Shown one piece after another: positions 7,315 to 14,122 of a DNA stretch of 34,282 nt. Source of the stretch: Clostridiales bacterium (GTDB lineage Bacteria > Bacillota > Clostridia > Lachnospirales > WQUN01); NCBI GenBank assembly GCA_031270945.1, contig JAISWZ010000209.1, positions 1 to 34,282 on the forward strand, read 5' to 3'. The translations under genes were made by a program, and so were the position numbers. The stretch's first letter is position 1; each line of letters starts with the position of its first letter. The notes beneath the pieces were generated by a model, which saw only the letters and a list, made by a program, of their open reading frames with translations, searched no databases and was not told where the DNA came from.

Positions 7315-8673
7315 ATGAGGCTTGCCCTTGAGCGGGCCATGGCTACGGGCGGGGACTTTGCCGAGCTTTTCTTTGAAGAGCGGAGCGAAACGAATATATG
7401 CGCCGCCAGGGGCATCACTGGCATAGGCATGCATGGAGTTGGCTTGCATCTGCTCTCTGGAAGCGGAGAGGTGTATGTGTGCTCAAATAACGCCTCAGAA
7501 ACAGCGCTTATGGGCATGGCAAAAAAAGCGGCAGAGCTTTTGGCGGAGAAACGCGGTGAGGCGGGCAAGGCGAAAGAGCTTGCGCAACGCTTGGCTGTTA
7601 ACCCGAACATTGCGATTGAGCATCCTTCCTCTGTGCCCCACGAGAAGAAGATACGTCTGCTTCAAGAGGCGGAAAAAGCCGCCAGAAGCGCTGGGGTTAG
7701 CGTTCCCAGGCTGGCGGTGGACTGGTTTGACACAGACCAGAGCATAGTGATCGCCAACTCGGAAGGGCTTTTGACAGGGGAGAGGCGTGTCACATCAAGG
7801 GTAAGACTGCAGATCACTGTGGAAGCTGGCGGGAAGGCGCACTTCAACTGGGAGGACTTTACAAGGCCTACGGGCTTTGAGTCATTTCATGACATGGCTG
7901 AGATAGCTGAGTTTGCCAAAGGGGCGGTGATAAGCTCAAGAAACGCTTTGCTGGCTGACACGGCAAAACCATGTGTTGCGCCTGTGGTGCTGGAAGCAGG
8001 AAGCTGCGGGACTCTTTGGCATGAATGTTGCGGGCATACGCTTGAGGCCAGCGCCATAGCTTCTGGGGCTAGCGCTTTTATCGGAAAGCTGGGGATGAAA
8101 GTGGCGTCCGAGAAAGTGTCCCTGGCAGATGACGGAACGATCCCAGGGCTTTACGGCACCTCAGCTATTGATGATGAAGGGCATGCTCGCCAGAGAAACG
8201 TGATTATTGAAAACGGAATCCTGAAGCGGTACATGTGCGATCGCTATCATGGCAGGCTGATTGGGCAGGAGTCAAACGGCTGCGGACGGAGGCAGAACTA
8301 TACTTACGCTCCGACATCCCGGATGTCCAACACATTTCTTATAGAAGGAACGGATGATGACGAGGAGATGATAAGATCAGTGCCTTACGGGCTCTATGTG
8401 AAGCGCATAGGGGGCGGATCTGGCGGAATGCAGTTCTCCTTGGAGGTCAAAGAAGGGTACATCATAAAGAACGGGCAGATCGACAGGCAGGTCAGGGGGC
8501 TTATGCTAACTGGAAACGGCATCGACGTTATGGCTAAGATTGATCGGGTTGGATCCCGTCTGATCCATGAGAAAAGCGGAGGGTTCTGCGGAGCGGCGTC
8601 AGGGCTGGTGCCTACCACCACATCCCAGCCACGGGTGCGAATATCTGAAATGGCTATTGGCGGGGAGGGCTGA
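7315..8673 (+). CDS. tldD: TldD-family metalloprotease (catalytic subunit)
   Basis: 452 aa from ATG 7315. The zinc motif HECCGH, residues H236, E237 and H241, followed by E244, is the TldD signature; the C-terminal SGGFCG supplies the family's likely cysteine ligand. TldD works as a heterodimer with TldE/PmbA, encoded 3 bp downstream, and degrades unfolded or modified peptides, including RiPP precursors in Escherichia coli. The start is uncertain: ATG 7315 lacks a ribosome site, whereas GGGGTGA at 7286-7292 would suit a non-canonical CTG at 7297, which adds LVSEKA and better matches the usual TldD N-terminus. A nine-codon ORF (ATG 7292 to TGA 7316-7318) overlaps the ATG and could couple translation. 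Location next to a peptide importer suggests it digests the imported peptide. Confidence 0.9.
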   Translation: MRLALERAMATGGDFAELFFEERSETNICAARGITGIGMHGVGLHLLSGSGEVYVCSNNASETALMGMAKKAAELLAEKRGEAGKAKELAQRLAVNPNIAIEHPSSVPHEKKIRLLQEAEKAARSAGVSVPRLAVDWFDTDQSIVIANSEGLLTGERRVTSRVRLQITVEAGGKAHFNWEDFTRPTGFESFHDMAEIAEFAKGAVISSRNALLADTAKPCVAPVVLEAGSCGTLWHECCGHTLEASAIASGASAFIGKLGMKVASEKVSLADDGTIPGLYGTSAIDDEGHARQRNVIIENGILKRYMCDRYHGRLIGQESNGCGRRQNYTYAPTSRMSNTFLIEGTDDDEEMIRSVPYGLYVKRIGGGSGGMQFSLEVKEGYIIKNGQIDRQVRGLMLTGNGIDVMAKIDRVGSRLIHEKSGGFCGAASGLVPTTTSQPRVRISEMAIGGEG

Positions 8674-8676
8674 GAC

Positions 8677-10023
8677 GTGATCAAAGAGCTGGAGCAGTAC
8701 CGCGCTGCCGTCAAAGATTTGCCCAAGGGAGTTGTTGAAGCCGAAGCCCAAGCCGAGCGGGATGATTTGCTTTCAGTAACTGTATCTGGCGGAAAGCAAG
8801 CCGGTTGCGAAGCGTCAGACATCACAACTGTTTTTGTCAGAGCGACAGGCAAAAAAACTGGGCTGGCAGTTACGCAAAACCCAGATGAAGACGCTTATGG
8901 CATAATAAGAAGAGCCGCCGAAGCAGGGGATTACTCGACTGCGGCAACTCCTGAAACGCTAAATCCGAGCAAAGGGTTCCTCTCCGAGAGCGAGATAGAA
9001 CACTCTTCTCCAAAGGAGCTGTTAGAATTCGCCTTGGATCTGGAAAACATGATCTTAGAGAAAGATCCAGGGCTTTCAACATGTGTCAAGCTCTCAGAGA
9101 CCATCAGGGGCAGGGGGATTTGCAATTCAAAAGGCTTGAATCTCTGCTCGCGCTCCAGGACAGTTGAAGTGGAAGTGGATCTAATCAGAGAGAGCCCCTA
9201 TGGCCACTTTGATTTTGATTTCACAGTTTCCGCCAAAAGTCTCAAAGAGCTCACGGCGGATCGGATTCTGGAAGAGCATGCCCGCTGGGTGCGAACCCAG
9301 CTGCCCCAATCAGCGATAAAGCCCGGAATCTACCGCGCGGCTATCAGCGCAAGCGTTATGTGCAACATTCTTTTGACAGCATGGCAGATCTTTTCTGGGC
9401 CGTTCGCTTTGGCCAAAAACACTCCGCTCGCTGGAAGAACGGGAGAGAAGGCCTTTTCTGAATTAGTTGGAATCATGGACATCCCTGAACTGGCAGGTTG
9501 CGGATACCGCTACCCCTTTGACTGCGAAGGCAGTTTTGGCTCTGCTACGGAACTCGTAAAATCAGGGTGCGTCAACGGTTTCATGCATACTCTGTCATCA
9601 GCTATCCTATCAGGGGCAAGCGCGACTGGCAACGCGGGAAGAAAAAACCTGTTGAGCGGCACTCTTCATACCCAGACGCAAGTAATACCCAAGAACTTTT
9701 GCCTTCTCCCAGGCGAGGATTCGCCAGAAGGCCTGATTACTAAGCTTTTCGATGGAATATGGATCATTGGTTCGTATGACGAGTTCCACTCGTTAAACAT
9801 CGCGTCAGGCGCCTTTAACATCCCCTGCAAAGCCGCGCTTGTAAAGGGCGGAAAGCTGAAAGGGCTGGCTGGCGGGCTTACAATGAACGGCAACCTAATA
9901 GATCTCTTCGCTTCTGTGGAGGCGGTCGGAAATGACATGCGGACGCTTCCCATGATTATGCTCAAAAGCTATACCGTTTCAAGCCCGTCTGTGCTGGTGG
10001 GGCAGCTGGCGGTTAGCGGCTGA
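8677..10023 (+). CDS. tldE: TldE/PmbA-family metalloprotease partner subunit
   Basis: 448 aa from GTG 8677, three bases after the tldD stop, with GGGGAGGG upstream. It has the PmbA/TldE fold (for example RGICNSKGLNL and the C-terminal glycine-rich LAGGLTMNGNLIDLF) but no HExxxH, as expected for the non-catalytic partner that shapes the protease channel with TldD. Full length for the family. The tight spacing argues for equal production of both subunits. The pair is often chromosomal and separate from transporters, so its position inside a peptide-import operon is informative about the substrate class. Confidence 0.88.
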   Translation: MIKELEQYRAAVKDLPKGVVEAEAQAERDDLLSVTVSGGKQAGCEASDITTVFVRATGKKTGLAVTQNPDEDAYGIIRRAAEAGDYSTAATPETLNPSKGFLSESEIEHSSPKELLEFALDLENMILEKDPGLSTCVKLSETIRGRGICNSKGLNLCSRSRTVEVEVDLIRESPYGHFDFDFTVSAKSLKELTADRILEEHARWVRTQLPQSAIKPGIYRAAISASVMCNILLTAWQIFSGPFALAKNTPLAGRTGEKAFSELVGIMDIPELAGCGYRYPFDCEGSFGSATELVKSGCVNGFMHTLSSAILSGASATGNAGRKNLLSGTLHTQTQVIPKNFCLLPGEDSPEGLITKLFDGIWIIGSYDEFHSLNIASGAFNIPCKAALVKGGKLKGLAGGLTMNGNLIDLFASVEAVGNDMRTLPMIMLKSYTVSSPSVLVGQLAVSG

Positions 10024-10073
10024 AGAAAATAGACTCAACAATTCGCTCCAAACCGCAATCCAAGGAGAATCTT

Positions 10074-11048
10074 ATGACCATCATTGAAAAGGAAGACGTA
10101 TTGCGCATTCTCACTCCTGAAAAATGCGTGGCATTAATGCGGGAAGCTTTCATTGGGCTGGAGACTGGCAAGAACGGGCAACCCCTTAGAAATATCGCTA
10201 TTATGCCAAACGGAGCGAAGTTTGGCTTCATGCCAGCTTTCATAGGAGACCAGTATTTTGGCGCGAAGGTGATCACTGCGCAAAGCAAGAATCAAGGGAC
10301 GAAATATCCTACTCATATGGGATACGTGATGCTCTGTGATCAGGAATATGGCTCATTTATCGCGGCTGTTGAGGCAAGCTCTATCACTGAGATCCGAACC
10401 GGGGCCGCAAGCGCTGTGGCTACGGATGAATTGGCCCGCAAGAATGCGGCGAAAATGGCTGTGATAGGGGCTGGCGCTCAAGCCAGATCCCATGTTTCAG
10501 CCATAAGCGCAGTGCGAAAGCTTGAAGAAATCTTTGTCTATGACGTGAGCACTGAAAATGCCATTAGGTTCAAGGATTGGATAAAAGAAAGATTTGATGT
10601 TCGCGTTACGGTCTCAAGAAGCGCGGCAGGGGCGGTGGCGAACGCGGACATCATTTGCACATTGACTCCGGAAACTAAGCCATTTCTGTCTCTTGACATG
10701 GTAAAGCCAGGGGTTCATATCAACGCTGTGGGCGCTTTCATGTCGACCGCTCGTGAACTGGCTTCTGACCTTGTCGCGGCGTCGAAACTTTACGCTGATC
10801 AAATAGAAGCGGTGCTGCATGAATCTGGAGACTATCTTTTTCCCTTGAATGAGGGCGCTATTTCGGAAGGGCATTTGCTAGGCTCCATTGGGCAGATAGC
10901 TGCTGGAGCCGTGAGCGGACGAACAAGCGAAAACGATATCACCATATTTGAAGCTCTTGGCCTTGCAGTGGAGGATGTCGCAAGCGCGGCGTTTGTATAT
11001 GAAATTTACAGAAAAGAACAGGAGGGAAACCATGCCCCAAACTCTTAG
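10074..11048 (+). CDS. Ornithine cyclodeaminase / mu-crystallin family protein
   Basis: 324 aa with AAGGAGAA before the ATG. It contains the family core: FGAKVIT with the conserved substrate lysine K65, RTGAASAVAT at 108-117, the Rossmann dinucleotide motif GAGAQA at 132-137, and LYADQ with the conserved aspartate in the later part. Members include ornithine cyclodeaminase, alanine dehydrogenase of the archaeal type, lysine cyclodeaminase and ketimine reductases, all acting on alpha-amino or imino acids with NAD(P). Which of these applies cannot be told from sequence. Its 3' end overlaps the amidohydrolase start by 17 bp, so the two are translationally linked. A role downstream of peptide hydrolysis, on a released amino acid or imine, is an inference. 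Confidence 0.88.
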   Translation: MTIIEKEDVLRILTPEKCVALMREAFIGLETGKNGQPLRNIAIMPNGAKFGFMPAFIGDQYFGAKVITAQSKNQGTKYPTHMGYVMLCDQEYGSFIAAVEASSITEIRTGAASAVATDELARKNAAKMAVIGAGAQARSHVSAISAVRKLEEIFVYDVSTENAIRFKDWIKERFDVRVTVSRSAAGAVANADIICTLTPETKPFLSLDMVKPGVHINAVGAFMSTARELASDLVAASKLYADQIEAVLHESGDYLFPLNEGAISEGHLLGSIGQIAAGAVSGRTSENDITIFEALGLAVEDVASAAFVYEIYRKEQEGNHAPNS

Positions 11049-12237
11049 GAACTGCAGGCTGATTCCAGAGCTTTCAGGCGGCGCATGCGGGCTTCACGAC
11101 GTTGTGATAGACAATGGAAAGATAGAGTCGATACTTGTGGCTGGAGGGAAAGCGGCTGAGGACGATATTGACTGCGGCGGAAAGACATTGCTTCCAGGCC
11201 TTTTTGACTTGCACAACCACCTCTCCTATTTTGTGGATTTTACAGACTCAATAAGGAACGACTTCGAGCTTCTTATGTACGGAGGGCTATCAGTAAAGAA
11301 GTTTTTGGACTATGGCGTGACTACCGTTCGTGACATGGGAAGCGCTCGCAGGCTTGCGATTGCCATTCGCAACGCTGTAAACAAAGGGCTTTTTGTTGGG
11401 CCGCGCATCATTGCGGCGGGACGCCTTATAGGTCCCCCAGAAGCTGCGGATCTAAAGGACGGAATTGACCTGGCTGGCTCAAAGGGTGTTTCTGGCGTGG
11501 ATGAAATGACCCGCGCGGCTAGGGAGGAGTTTGCGGAAGGCGCGGACGTGCTGAAAATTTACGCCTCTGGCTCTGGCCTTAGCCCCACAGGCCAGCCAAC
11601 AAAGCCTATACTGTTTCCAGAAGAAGTGCGAGCGGCAGTGCGCGTCGCAAATCTGGTTGGAAAGCGTGTAGCGGCTCATTGCCATAGCACTGAAGCGATC
11701 CGCATGTGCATCGATGAGGGCGTATACACTATCGAACACGCTACATTCATAGACAACGAGTCCATAGAAAAGATCAAAGACGGCCGCACATATCTCGTGC
11801 CTACCTTTACTCCCATGCATCACAGAAAAGGCGCGTTCAAGGATCCAGTTGAAGATGAAAGGCTGGAGAAGCGGCTTGCTGATTTTGCGAAAAAGAGCTC
11901 AGTGCACATTCGCGCCGCATACGAGGCGGGGCTTGTCATGGGGTTTGGCACGGACGTGGCCGTGGAGACCTTCGGAGTTCGCACAGGGATGGAGTTTAAA
12001 ATGCGAAAAGAGCTCTGCGACATGGCAAACGTTGACATGCTCCTTCAGGCAACAAAGCACAGTGCGCTTATCGCTGGGCTGGAGAATGTGACAGGCCAAG
12101 TAAAGGAAGGGCTGGCGGCGGATCTTTTGCTTGTTGACGGAAACCCGGATGCAAACATCGAAGTGATGTACCAGAAGCCTGAGATGGTTGTCTTGGGAGG
12201 AAAGATTGTCAAAAGGGACGGCATTTTGTGCGTATAG
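11032..12237 (+). CDS. Metal-dependent amidohydrolase (imidazolonepropionase/prolidase-like)
   Basis: 401 aa from ATG 11032, preceded by AGGAGGG; longer upstream versions would lie inside the previous gene. The amidohydrolase metal site is complete: H61 and H63 (DLHNH), K175 (VLKIYASG), H216/H218 (AAHCHS), H236 (EHATF) and D308 (GFGTD). The N-terminal and C-terminal beta-sandwich parts are present, ending in ADLLLVDGNPDANI and a short tail. The closest recognisable group is the amidohydrolase-1 set containing imidazolonepropionase-like and Xaa-Pro/Xaa-Arg dipeptidase enzymes, acting on cyclic amides or dipeptides. It overlaps the ornithine-cyclodeaminase-like gene. A cytoplasmic dipeptidase or cyclic-amide hydrolase following TldDE would fit, but the substrate is unproven. 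Confidence 0.88.
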   Translation: MPQTLRNCRLIPELSGGACGLHDVVIDNGKIESILVAGGKAAEDDIDCGGKTLLPGLFDLHNHLSYFVDFTDSIRNDFELLMYGGLSVKKFLDYGVTTVRDMGSARRLAIAIRNAVNKGLFVGPRIIAAGRLIGPPEAADLKDGIDLAGSKGVSGVDEMTRAAREEFAEGADVLKIYASGSGLSPTGQPTKPILFPEEVRAAVRVANLVGKRVAAHCHSTEAIRMCIDEGVYTIEHATFIDNESIEKIKDGRTYLVPTFTPMHHRKGAFKDPVEDERLEKRLADFAKKSSVHIRAAYEAGLVMGFGTDVAVETFGVRTGMEFKMRKELCDMANVDMLLQATKHSALIAGLENVTGQVKEGLAADLLLVDGNPDANIEVMYQKPEMVVLGGKIVKRDGILCV

Positions 12238-12279
12238 GTTTCACAGCCTATCGTGAGCGCTTTTGTTAGGCAAATCGTG

Positions 12280-12285
12280 TATAAT
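12280..12285 (+). promoter_or_regulatory. Isolated TATAAT box just upstream of the small ORF
   Basis: A consensus -10 hexamer ends 6 bases before the ATG at 12292, with no good -35 box. If used, transcription would start at about the ATG, giving a leaderless message for the small ORF and aminotransferase. Confidence 0.3.
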
Positions 12286-12291
12286 GATTTC

Positions 12292-12411
12292 ATGCCAAAA
12301 GACGTAGAGCTCTTTACGGGGGAAATGCCGCTTGCCCCGGATCTGGAAAGTTTGGCTGAAGAAAAATACTGGGAATGGAAGCTCAGGGAAAGTGAAACGA
12401 GAACCCTATGA
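12292..12411 (+). CDS. Small ORF, 39 aa, acidic, overlapping the aminotransferase start
   Basis: The product begins MPKDVELFTGEMPLAPDL and ends WKLRESETRTL, with no signal peptide, membrane segment or known domain that I recognise. It fills most of the gap between the amidohydrolase and the PLP enzyme, and its TGA overlaps the next gene's ATG as ATGA, an arrangement typical of translational coupling. The aminotransferase itself has only a poor ribosome site, which makes the coupling more plausible. The ORF has no good ribosome site of its own, but a TATAAT box just upstream could give a leaderless start. It may be a leader peptide, a small accessory subunit, or chance. Confidence 0.4.
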   Translation: MPKDVELFTGEMPLAPDLESLAEEKYWEWKLRESETRTL

Positions 12412-13565
12412 ATTTTGACTTTGATACGCTGGTCAATAGAAATGACTCAAGCCTTGTCGAGCAGTTCATGGATCCTGCAGTGCGCGCTCATGGCGGAGTG
12501 AGCTTCAATGGCGCAGAGCCCCTTTACAAAACGGCGCCGGCAATCCGGAACGCGCTGATTGCCATGGCTGAGAACGGTCGCATTGGATTTACCCTGATGG
12601 ATGATCGATACAGGAACGCTGTCATCTGGTGGATGGAAAATGTTCGAGGATTTAAATGCAGTCCTGACTGGATAGTTCCGACTCTTGGAACAATACATTC
12701 TGTCGCTACGGCTATCAAGCTATTGACTGTGGAGCGAGAGAGCATAATCATAACTTCGCCTATGTACAACCGCTATGAGCAAGCGGCTAGACGGCTTGAG
12801 AGAAATGCTGTCAAGTGCCCGCTAGCCTTAAGCAACGGCCGGTACCGGATGGATTTTGACGCTATAGACAAGGCAATGTCTAGAACTGACACAAAGCTGT
12901 TTATCCTATGCAATCCGCACAACCCCATTGGGCAGATATATGGCAGGGAAGAGCTTGAAACCCTGGCGGAGCTTTCGCAAAAACATGGAATGGTCGTGTT
13001 TTCTGACGAGATTTTCGCTGAGAACAGCCTGTTCGGGAATAAGACCGAGTCTTTTCTGACAGTGCCAAAAGCTGAAACCAACTGCATAGTTGCCACATCA
13101 ATGGGCAAGGCCTTTGGAACAACAGGATTTAACCACGCAAACATGATAATACCTGACAAGCGCCTCCGTGAAGCGTTTGAGGATCGCCGCACCCGCGAGC
13201 ACTATGGAAGCATGGATCCAGTAGCCTATGAGTGTCTTCTGGCAGGCTACTCGCAACAAGGCAAGGATTGGATTGACGCCTCCAACAAAGTCCTGGAAGC
13301 CAATATTGAGGCTGTCCTCTCCTTCTTCGCTGAGAACCTGCCTGACGTCCCTGTCTACGGAGGCGATGGCGGCTACATACTCTGGGCTGACTGGCGATCC
13401 CGGTTCCAGGACGAGGAAGCCCTTTTCGATTTTCTTCACCACAAAGCCTTCCTGAACGTTGACGCAGGAAGCCATTACTACAGTCCGATTTTCACTAGGT
13501 TTAGCCTGGCTTGCCCCACCCGTTGCGTGAGATCGTCGCTGGAGGATCTTTTTGCGGCGATATAG
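12408..13565 (+). CDS. MalY/PatB-type PLP-dependent aminotransferase / C-S lyase
   Basis: 385 aa, a full-length fold-type I PLP enzyme. Visible are the cofactor-binding stretch CNPHNPIG with N172, SDEIF with D200, and the Schiff-base lysine K234 in SMGKAFGTTGF; the C-terminal RFSLACP holds the carboxylate-binding arginine. The CNPHNP and SDEI signatures place it closest to MalY/PatB, whose members cleave cystathionine or other Cys-S conjugates, though some are plain aminotransferases. It is the last gene of the long series and starts by a 4-bp ATGA overlap with the small ORF. A plausible role is deamination or beta-elimination of an amino acid freed from the imported peptide. Exact activity is not determined. 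Confidence 0.87.
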   Translation: MNFDFDTLVNRNDSSLVEQFMDPAVRAHGGVSFNGAEPLYKTAPAIRNALIAMAENGRIGFTLMDDRYRNAVIWWMENVRGFKCSPDWIVPTLGTIHSVATAIKLLTVERESIIITSPMYNRYEQAARRLERNAVKCPLALSNGRYRMDFDAIDKAMSRTDTKLFILCNPHNPIGQIYGREELETLAELSQKHGMVVFSDEIFAENSLFGNKTESFLTVPKAETNCIVATSMGKAFGTTGFNHANMIIPDKRLREAFEDRRTREHYGSMDPVAYECLLAGYSQQGKDWIDASNKVLEANIEAVLSFFAENLPDVPVYGGDGGYILWADWRSRFQDEEALFDFLHHKAFLNVDAGSHYYSPIFTRFSLACPTRCVRSSLEDLFAAI

Positions 13566-13580
13566 GTTATTAAGAAAAAC

Positions 13581-13608
13581 TAAGCGCCAGTCTGAAGACT
13601 GGCGCTTA
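13581..13608. terminator. Hairpin at the end of the peptide operon
   Basis: TAAGCGCCAGTC and GACTGGCGCTTA form a perfect 12-bp stem with a TGAA loop, 15 bases after the aminotransferase stop. A T-run follows only on the minus strand, but as the first strong hairpin after the operon it is the likely end point on the plus strand. Confidence 0.65.
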
Positions 13609-13629
13609 GAGTCGATCTATGGGTTTGAC

Positions 13630-13734
13630 TTGGCATGGGAATTGGAGCCAAGCGGATGTCGGCTTAAGCTCTGGGAGCTATGTAAAAGAGCGAAAATATT
13701 GCAATTTTGACTCTAGATAAAGGCTATTTATAAA
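13630..13734 (+). promoter_or_regulatory. Conserved operator and promoter of the first GLUG-TSP3 gene
   Basis: An inverted repeat TTGGC-N12-GCCAA lies at 13630-13651, and TTGACT (13707-13712), 16 bp, TATAAA (13729-13734) form a promoter. Both elements recur ahead of the second paralog at matching positions. The transcript would have a leader of roughly 380 bases. The inverted repeat is a binding-site candidate for an unknown regulator. Confidence 0.6.
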
Positions 13735-14122
13735 CGATAACTCGGAATGTTAATGCAAATGTTTATGATTGAATGTCTTGGATAAAGTCGAATAGTGCTA
13801 AGGATTTCATAATTACTTAAATATAAAGCTATAAATCTCTGGAGATAGTCGAATGTTGTCAAAACGAGCCGTTGATCAATGCTGAATATAGTGATACGCT
13901 ATTGATCGAAGTAGAACCATGGCTAAAAATAATGCTAAATGCCGAAAAAGAGAGGAGATTGAAGAAGCCTGTTTATCTTGGGAGCGAAAGGAATTGCACT
14001 TTTCGCTTTGACCGATGGCTGTTCAAAAGATCATTAATGGTTTGGCAGATGCTTTCAGTCTGCGTAACAAGCACTTAAGAAAACCGCTGAATGAGCGGAA
14101 TATACTGAAGGAGAGATCAATT
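13735..14122 (+). promoter_or_regulatory. Long conserved 5' leader of the first GLUG-TSP3 gene
   Basis: About 390 bases without a convincing gene, conserved with the leader of the second paralog. Visible elements are AGTCGAAT at 13786-13793 and 13847-13854, 61 bp apart in both leaders; a 7-bp hairpin AGCGAAA/TTTCGCT near 13983-14007; GCAGA/TCTGC near 14045-14063; and a hairpin CCGCT/AGCGG just ahead of the ribosome site. In the second leader that last hairpin has changed bases but can still pair. These point to a cis-acting RNA or protein-binding leader of unknown type. I checked for a GEMM (cyclic-di-GMP-I) pattern; only the short ACCGATGG matches. Residual coding (an ORF from 13872) is the main alternative, but a 1-bp indel between the leaders argues against it. 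Confidence 0.45.

Noticed and set aside
13860..14040. Cyclic-di-GMP-I (GEMM) riboswitch
   Set aside because: Only ACCGATGG resembles that class; the GGCAAACC and GGGACGCAAAGCC parts are missing.
13872..14078. ORF in the leader of the first adhesin-like gene with a partly similar ORF in the second leader
   Set aside because: A 1-bp indel between the two leaders breaks the shared frame upstream and the ends differ, so RNA or DNA conservation is the simpler reading. A coding relic is not fully excluded.
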